A stretch of 64,000 bases of DNA, from positions 1 through 64,000 of the forward strand of contig NZ_ARQM01000006.1 of assembly GCF_000385135.1 (NCBI RefSeq), written 5' to 3'. The position numbers and the translations under genes are program-made. The stretch comes from Promicromonospora sukumoe 327MFSha3.1. Lineage in GTDB: Bacteria; Actinomycetota; Actinomycetes; Actinomycetales; Cellulomonadaceae. Below are positions 59,507 to 64,000 of this stretch, in pieces. Every line of letters begins with the position of its first letter. The first letter of the stretch is position 1. The notes under the pieces are model-generated. The model ran no database searches. It had not been told where the DNA came from and worked only from the letters and a program-made list of their open reading frames with translations.

Positions 59507-60022
59507 TCAGGGCAGCGTGATGGTGCCGAGCAGGCCGTCGTCGTGCTCGACCACCTCGAAGCCGATGCGCTCCAGAGTTGTGCGGGCGGGGGTGCTCGCC
59601 ACCGTGCGGGCCACGAGCCGACGGGCGTCCATGGTCTGCGCCGCCGCGACCGCCCAGTACGCGACCTCGCCGGCGATGCCGTGCCCGCGGTACGACTCGC
59701 CGAGCCAGAGCCCCACCTCGCGCGCGTCCGGGTCGCCGTCGACCAGGGCGAGGCGGGCAGCGCCCACGATGCGGCCCCGGGCCCTGACCGCCCAGGTCAC
59801 CTCGGGGACCGGTGCGGTCACGCTGAGCCGGCAGCGCCGGTGGTAGTCACGGAAGGCTCCCTTGCGGAGTTCGGTCCACGTGGTGCGCGCCTCGTCGGCC
59901 GACTCGCCGGACGCGGGCGGCATCACCTCGCCGGGCACGGCCTCGGCCACGGCCAGGGCGAGCAGCTCCTCGAGCACGTCCTCGCCCACCGGTACGAGGT
60001 CAACCATCATCTGCGATGTCAC
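59507..60022 (-). CDS. GNAT family N-acetyltransferase
   Basis: This 171-residue acetyl-CoA-dependent transferase has the acetyl-CoA motif EVGLWLGESYRGHGIAGEVAYWAV and the C-terminal STPARTTLERIGFEVVEH. It is a RimJ/RimL-like type that may act on protein N-termini or antibiotics. The target is unknown. The start may be GTG 60022 or the ATGs at 60010/60007. Confidence 0.9.
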   Translation of the reverse strand: MTSQMMVDLVPVGEDVLEELLALAVAEAVPGEVMPPASGESADEARTTWTELRKGAFRDYHRRCRLSVTAPVPEVTWAVRARGRIVGAARLALVDGDPDAREVGLWLGESYRGHGIAGEVAYWAVAAAQTMDARRLVARTVASTPARTTLERIGFEVVEHDDGLLGTITLP

Positions 60023-60070
60023 GTGGCGGATGATAGCCCGATTTCACGGCACTCTAGATTACTGAAAGAT

Positions 60071-61180
60071 TCAACCACTTCGGGCGTAGTCGACGCGCCC
60101 CAGCCCCAGCCACGCCGCGAGCTGCTCCACCTCGGCGTGCACCGCGTCCGTCGTCGCCCCGTCGAACGGCAGGTCCTCGTGCACGGCGAAGACGTTCAGC
60201 ACGCCCTCCTTGCGGTCCGCCTTGGCGTCGAGCTTTCCCACGAACCGCTCCCCGTGCAGGATCGGCAGCGCGAAGTAGCCCCAGCGCCGCTTCCCCTTCG
60301 GCTTGTACATCTCGAGCGTGTACTCGTAGTCGAACAGGTCGAGCAGCCGCGGCCGGTCGGCCACGAGCGCGTCGAACGGGGACAGCAGGGCGGTGCGCGG
60401 CTCGAAGTCGTCGTCCGCGTGGTCCAGCAGCTCCGAGTCGACGCGCCACTCGCCGTCGCACCCCTCGACCTGGACCACCTCGCCCGGGAGGTCCACCCAC
60501 CAGGCGCCGTCGCCCGAACGCCCCTGTGCCCGCTTGCGGGCGATGCCCTCCGCGGCCAGCCGCCGGTCGACCCGCTCACGCAGCGCCTCCTCCAGCGGCA
60601 CCGCATCGACCTGGGGATACACGCGCTCGGCCAGGTCCCACAGGCGCTGGCGCCCCTTGCGCCCCACCATCGCCAGCTTGCCCTGCATGTTCAGCGCCTC
60701 GAGCATCTCGGCCACGCTGCGCCGGCTGCTCCAGCCCTCGGCGCCCCACGTGTACGGCACCCGGGCGGTGTCGGGCACGTCCTTGGCGAGCACGGGCCCC
60801 TCCGCCTCGACCAGCGCCAGCACCTCGCGCTCGAAGTCCGCGTTGTCCGCGAGCCACTGCCGCATGGTCTCGTTCTGCGGCCACTGCGCCATCTGCTCCA
60901 GGTACAGCGGCAGGTCGCCCATCGAGCGCACCGTGCCGCGGAGCTGGAAGAGCATGCGGTCCGTGATCGCGTCGTCGACGGCGCCGACCCAGTACTCGTT
61001 CCCGAGCCGCGACCAGGCCACGAGGTCCACCGCCGGGGCCACGGCCGACGTCGGGTCGACGGCGAAATACGTCAGGTCCTCCACGAGGTGCACCAGGTCG
61101 ACCGGCCGGTGGGCGTCGAGGAGCTGGGCGCGCAGGGCGACGCGGCGCGCCTGCTGCACGGTGAGCCGGTGGGTGGCCAT
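60071..61180 (-). CDS. Winged-helix DNA-binding/DNA-glycosylase-like protein (HTH_42, YcaQ family)
   Basis: This 369-residue protein has the HTH_42 architecture of three winged-helix units and a C-terminal barrel, the family of the E. coli interstrand-crosslink glycosylase YcaQ/AlkX. Landmarks are LTVQQARRVALRAQLLD at the start, VEDLTYFAVDPTSAVAPAVDLVAWSRLG, PFDALVADRPRLLDLFDYEYTLEMY and LPILHGERFVGKLDAKADRK. The catalytic QxQ of the E. coli enzyme is not obvious here, so activity is uncertain. It is divergent from the sigma factor gene. Confidence 0.9.
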   Translation of the reverse strand: MATHRLTVQQARRVALRAQLLDAHRPVDLVHLVEDLTYFAVDPTSAVAPAVDLVAWSRLGNEYWVGAVDDAITDRMLFQLRGTVRSMGDLPLYLEQMAQWPQNETMRQWLADNADFEREVLALVEAEGPVLAKDVPDTARVPYTWGAEGWSSRRSVAEMLEALNMQGKLAMVGRKGRQRLWDLAERVYPQVDAVPLEEALRERVDRRLAAEGIARKRAQGRSGDGAWWVDLPGEVVQVEGCDGEWRVDSELLDHADDDFEPRTALLSPFDALVADRPRLLDLFDYEYTLEMYKPKGKRRWGYFALPILHGERFVGKLDAKADRKEGVLNVFAVHEDLPFDGATTDAVHAEVEQLAAWLGLGRVDYARSG

Positions 61181-61260
61181 GCCGCGAGGATACGGAAGGC
61201 CACCGACACGCCGTCGGACCTACCGCTCAACCTTTCACCGCCCTCGACCGTGAAGGAGGC

Positions 61261-61896
61261 ATGAGCATGCCAATGGTTGCGGGGCGCTCGAGCCCCGACC
61301 CGGTCCGCACCACCGACACCGGCCACGAGGCCGACCCGGTCGACGTCGTGGTCGCGGGCGACACCGAGGCCGAGTTCGCCGCCTTCATGGCCCGGTCGAC
61401 GCCGGCGCTGGCCCGTACCGCCTGGTTGCTGTGCGGCGACACGCACCAGGCCGAGGAGCTGGTGCAGCAGGCCCTGATGAAGACGTACCTGGCCTGGCCC
61501 AAGGCCCGCAAGGGCGAGCCGCTCGCCTACGCGCGGCGCGTCCTGGCGAACCTGCGGGTCGACGGCTGGCGCAGGCGCCGCCGGGAGGTCCTCATGTCCG
61601 CCGACGCCCTGCCCGAGCGGGCGCCGGACGGGCGGAGCCCCGCCGAGGTCCACGCCGAGCGCGACCGCCTGGTCCGGGCGCTGCGGCTGCTGCCCACCAA
61701 GCAGCGCCGGATCGTGGTGCTCCGGCACCTCGAGGGCCTGCCGGAGCGCGAGGTCGCCGACGCGGTCGGCGTCTCGGTCGGCACGGTCAAGTCCACGGCG
61801 TCCCGGGGGATCGTGCGCCTGCGCGAGATCCTGCGGGCCGACGGAACGAGCGACGCGGCCACACACCACACGAACCACGAGAGGAGCGGGTCATGA
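61261..61896 (+). CDS. SigE-family ECF RNA polymerase sigma factor
   Basis: This is a 211-residue ECF sigma factor. Sigma-2 (FAAFMARSTPALARTAWLLCGD, AEELVQQALMKTYLAW) spans about 40-110 and sigma-4 (LPTKQRRIVVLRHLEGLPEREVADAVGVSVGTVKSTASRG) about 135-195. ATG 61261 has GAAGGAGG upstream; a second ATG is two codons later. Its stop overlaps the start of a membrane protein by ATGA, the usual sigma/anti-sigma layout. Regulation may be by that partner. Confidence 0.94.
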   Translation: MSMPMVAGRSSPDPVRTTDTGHEADPVDVVVAGDTEAEFAAFMARSTPALARTAWLLCGDTHQAEELVQQALMKTYLAWPKARKGEPLAYARRVLANLRVDGWRRRRREVLMSADALPERAPDGRSPAEVHAERDRLVRALRLLPTKQRRIVVLRHLEGLPEREVADAVGVSVGTVKSTASRGIVRLREILRADGTSDAATHHTNHERSGS

Positions 61897-63029
61897 ACGA
61901 CGAGGAGCTGTTCGCGGAGAGCCTGCGTACGCAGGTCACGCGCGTCGCGCCGAGGATCGACGTCGACGTGACGCGCGTCGTCCCGGCTGCCCGACGGCGG
62001 CGGGCCGCCCGGGCGGGCGGCGTCACCCTGGCCCTGGCGCTGGCCCTCGGGGGCGGGGCCTGGGTCGCCACGACCCTGGAGCCCCCCGGAACGATTGTTC
62101 CTGGCGGCTCCACGACGATGGAGGTGGAGCCGTCACCGGCGCCCAGCGGGCCACCCGTCACGTCGAGTGAGGGCGACCGGCTGAGCGACAGCACGGACAA
62201 CCTGCCGCCGGGGCCGGTCATGCCGCCGAAGGGCTGGCGGGACGGGATGTACTTCCACGTCGTGACCCGGGTCGACGGCTCGAAGGAGGGGGAGGAGCCC
62301 GAGGACGACCCGCCGCTGGGCATCGAACGCTGGTACGGCGAGGGCGTGAGCTTCGAGCTGCTCAGCTTCGGCCCGGCGATGCGGGACACCCCCGGTTACC
62401 TCGGTATGGAAGGCCGCGAACCCATCAGCTTCACGTGGGCGGACATCGCGGCGCTGCCCACCGAGCCAGGCGCGCTGCACGACGCGCTGCTCGAAAGGCT
62501 CGAGCCCACGGGCGTGGCCGAGGACGCGGCGCTCTTCAACCTGGCCCACCTGATCACCGATACCCCGGCCCCGCCGGCAGTACGCGCCGCAGGATGGGAG
62601 CTGCTCGCGAGCCTGACCGCCGTCGATGTGGAGCAGAACGTCCAGGACACGGAGGGCCGCCGGGGCAGCAGCGCCTCGTTCGAGGTGTTCGACCGGACCG
62701 TCACGGTGATCTACGACGTGGAGCGGAACGTCCCGCTCCAGCTCGAGGACTCGATAGGCAAGATGCACTCCCTCACGGTCTTCCTCACGACCGAGTTCGT
62801 GCCTCTTCCCGACGAGATCGCGGACAGCGCCATCGAGATCCCCGACCTCACGGCGATGACCCGTGAGGACGTCGAGGTCGTCTGCCTGCAGAGGCATCTC
62901 GCCTGCACGTTCACGGAGGACAAGTCGGAGACGGCGCCGGAGGGGACCGTCCTCTCGTCCGACCCGGCCGAGGGGGCGCTCGTCACCTGGGGCGCCCCGG
63001 TCACGATCGTGCTCTCCGCGGGTTCCTGA
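61893..63029 (+). CDS. Single-span membrane protein with C-terminal PASTA domain, probable anti-sigma partner
   Basis: This is a 378-residue protein that starts in the sigma factor stop (ATGA, 61893-61896). The cytoplasmic part (1-41) is short and has [21 protein letters not shown]. One membrane helix (about 43-60) is followed by an outer domain of about 240 residues of the CU044_5270-like type (FHVVTRVDGSKE, WYGEGVSFELLSFG, LLERLEPTG, IYDVERNVPLQLEDS). The last 65 residues form one PASTA repeat (IPDLTAMTREDVEVVC to the end). No zinc-finger anti-sigma motif is present. Coupling and topology suggest that it holds the sigma factor and senses cell-wall material; this is inference. Confidence 0.82.
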   Translation: MNDEELFAESLRTQVTRVAPRIDVDVTRVVPAARRRRAARAGGVTLALALALGGGAWVATTLEPPGTIVPGGSTTMEVEPSPAPSGPPVTSSEGDRLSDSTDNLPPGPVMPPKGWRDGMYFHVVTRVDGSKEGEEPEDDPPLGIERWYGEGVSFELLSFGPAMRDTPGYLGMEGREPISFTWADIAALPTEPGALHDALLERLEPTGVAEDAALFNLAHLITDTPAPPAVRAAGWELLASLTAVDVEQNVQDTEGRRGSSASFEVFDRTVTVIYDVERNVPLQLEDSIGKMHSLTVFLTTEFVPLPDEIADSAIEIPDLTAMTREDVEVVCLQRHLACTFTEDKSETAPEGTVLSSDPAEGALVTWGAPVTIVLSAGS

Positions 63030-63107
63030 CCGGGCACCTCACCCGAAGGCCCGCCACGGGCCCCAGGCTGCGGCGGATGCTTCCCTGCCCGGCGTAGCCT
63101 GGGGCCC

Positions 63108-63575
63108 GTGGCTCATGCCTATAGCACCAGTGTCCGGGTCGAGGCGCCGGCCGACGTCGTCTGGCAGATCCTGTCCGACGTCGAGCGCATGCCCGCCTGG
63201 ACCGGCGCCATGAGCCGCGTGACGCTCCTGGGCCCCGAGCGGGCGATCGTCGTCGGCTCGCGCGTCGAGGTCGAGCAGCCGGGGCTGCCGGCGGCGACCT
63301 GGGAGGTGGACGGCCTCACCGAGGGCCAGGGCTTCTCGTGGTCGAGCAGCAGCACCCCCGGCGTGCGGACCGGGACCGCCCATCGCATCACTCCGCTGCC
63401 CGGCGCAGTGCCGGACGGGAGCGCCGCGTGCGACGTCACGACGGCCGTGGCCCGGAGCGGGATGCTCGCTGGGCTGACCGACCTGGCAGCGGGGCCGAAG
63501 GGGCGCGAGCTGGCCGACACCTTGCTGGCCGACCTGAAGGCCGAGGCGGAGCTACGAGCACGGAACAAGACGTGA
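63108..63575 (+). CDS. SRPBCC family protein
   Basis: This is a 155-residue START-like (polyketide cyclase/SRPBCC) protein. STSVRVEAPADVVWQILSDVERMPAWTGAMSRVTLLG (read in pieces) is the standard first strand and helices, and GRELADTLLADLKAEAELRARNK the long C-terminal helix. It binds a hydrophobic small molecule of unknown type. The GTG start at 63108 has no strong ribosome binding site. Confidence 0.88.
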   Translation: MAHAYSTSVRVEAPADVVWQILSDVERMPAWTGAMSRVTLLGPERAIVVGSRVEVEQPGLPAATWEVDGLTEGQGFSWSSSSTPGVRTGTAHRITPLPGAVPDGSAACDVTTAVARSGMLAGLTDLAAGPKGRELADTLLADLKAEAELRARNKT

Positions 63576-63862
63576 CACACCGGCGGAGAGCCGCGTGTCG
63601 CAACATTTCGTCCACTGTCTTTTCATAGCCGTCAGGGCCACATTTCGGCGTTAAAAATAGTCCTTACGCTGGGAAAAAGCATCTAGTCGAAAAGTTACGC
63701 GGGATTCGGACAGCCCGATACTTCACGACAACTGTTATCTGATCGAGACAAGGTGGGTACCCGTATGTAGCGTCGGATTCGCTGCGCCACCGGAGGCACA
63801 GCCGCGGGCCCCATTCCCCAGACCGGTACGGGACCGCGCAACCGGCGACTTGGAGAACTTCG
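63576..63862. other. AT-richer leader region upstream of a secreted-protein gene
   Basis: No gene is supported. The first 160 nt are unusually rich in A/T for this genome (for example GTTAAAAATAG near 63652 and GAAAAAG near 63672). The last 120 nt are GC-rich with short pairings (CCGG...CCGG at 63820-63845). Such a long, structured leader could be a riboswitch or thermometer-like element. I could not match it to a c-di-AMP (ydaO) or cobalamin motif by eye. Confidence 0.35.
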
Positions 63863-64000
63863 GTGAGTACCACCGTCCGACGCGGTCGACACCGCGCCGA
63901 TCATGCTCCTAGCACTCACTTCATGTCCGTGACTCGCAGCGCAGCCCGTTCGGGCGCTGTGATCGCGGCATCATCCGGACTTCTCGCAACAGCGTTCGCC
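63863..64000 (+). CDS. Secreted protein, N-terminal fragment
   Basis: The gene starts at GTG 63863, with GGAGAA eight bases upstream, and runs off the window after 46 codons. It begins with a basic stretch (VSTTVRRGRHRADHAP), then SVTRSAARSGAVIAASSGLL, a long signal peptide with a hydrophobic core. Such starts and the long leader are common in actinobacterial NlpC/P60 peptidoglycan hydrolases, but the catalytic domain is not visible. That identity is a guess. Confidence 0.6.
   Translation, partial: MSTTVRRGRHRADHAPSTHFMSVTRSAARSGAVIAASSGLLATAFA

Noticed and set aside
63576-63862. c-di-AMP (ydaO) riboswitch
   Set aside because: The conserved GGGTGAATC and CGAACCCGACAGC-like blocks could not be found. 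It is kept only as an unexplained leader.
1-64000. CRISPR arrays, insertion sequences, prophage, tRNA or rRNA genes
   Set aside because: No direct-repeat arrays, transposase, integrase, phage genes or cloverleaf-like sequences were seen on either strand.

Overview
The window is high-GC chromosomal DNA from an actinobacterium, most likely a member of the order Micrococcales close to Promicromonosporaceae. This placement is inferred from gene content, codon use, many GTG starts and strong purine-rich ribosome binding sites; no marker gene was compared. No tRNA, rRNA, CRISPR array, insertion sequence or prophage was seen. The genes are mostly chromosomal housekeeping and catabolic loci.

Layout. 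1-7.4 kb: the tail of a metallo-beta-lactamase fold gene, cstA with a small YbdD-like partner, a CPBP-like membrane protein, and a cluster of two DUF305 proteins and a secreted LVIVD-repeat protein. 7.4-9.5 kb: a membrane-anchored X-X-X-Leu-X-X-Gly heptad-repeat protein. 9.7-15.6 kb: a ROK regulator and a sugar ABC importer, divergent from a GH63/MGH1-like hydrolase. 16.3-18.0 kb: rpsF-ssb-rpsR-rplI on the minus strand. 18.2-23.6 kb: two tandem class A penicillin-binding proteins with PASTA domains. 23.9-25.7 kb: a PadR regulator overlapping inositol-3-phosphate synthase. 25.8-29.9 kb: a large secreted subtilase. 30.3-34.1 kb: an orphan winged-helix protein, a MATE exporter and dnaB. 34.4-41.3 kb: an AI-2E-family membrane protein, two alpha/beta hydrolases, an XRE regulator, and VOC, DinB and RDD proteins. 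41.3-51.7 kb: a hemicellulose/pectin sugar locus with mannonate dehydratase, GH2 beta-galactosidase, GH51 arabinofuranosidase, an ABC importer and a LacI regulator. 51.7-63.6 kb: small stress, regulatory and enzyme genes, including a MocR/EamA divergent pair, MerR-TipAS, GH25 lysozyme, an HTH_42 protein and an ECF sigma factor with a PASTA-bearing partner. The right edge holds the start of a secreted protein.

How it works together. The padR-ino1, ponA, rpsF-ssb-rpsR-rplI and dnaB genes correspond to a block that lies near the replication origin in many actinobacteria, but here dnaB is on the far side of ino1. Four near-identical 14-bp palindromes, two between lacZ and abfA and two between the ABC operon and lacI, suggest that one LacI-family repressor controls the whole 42.5-51.7 kb sugar locus.

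Most notable non-coding signal: unusually long intergenic hairpins, usually without a T-tract and mostly at convergent gene ends. Three share the ends CCAGCGATTG...CAATCGCTGG, and their inner arms differ by paired changes that keep the stem.
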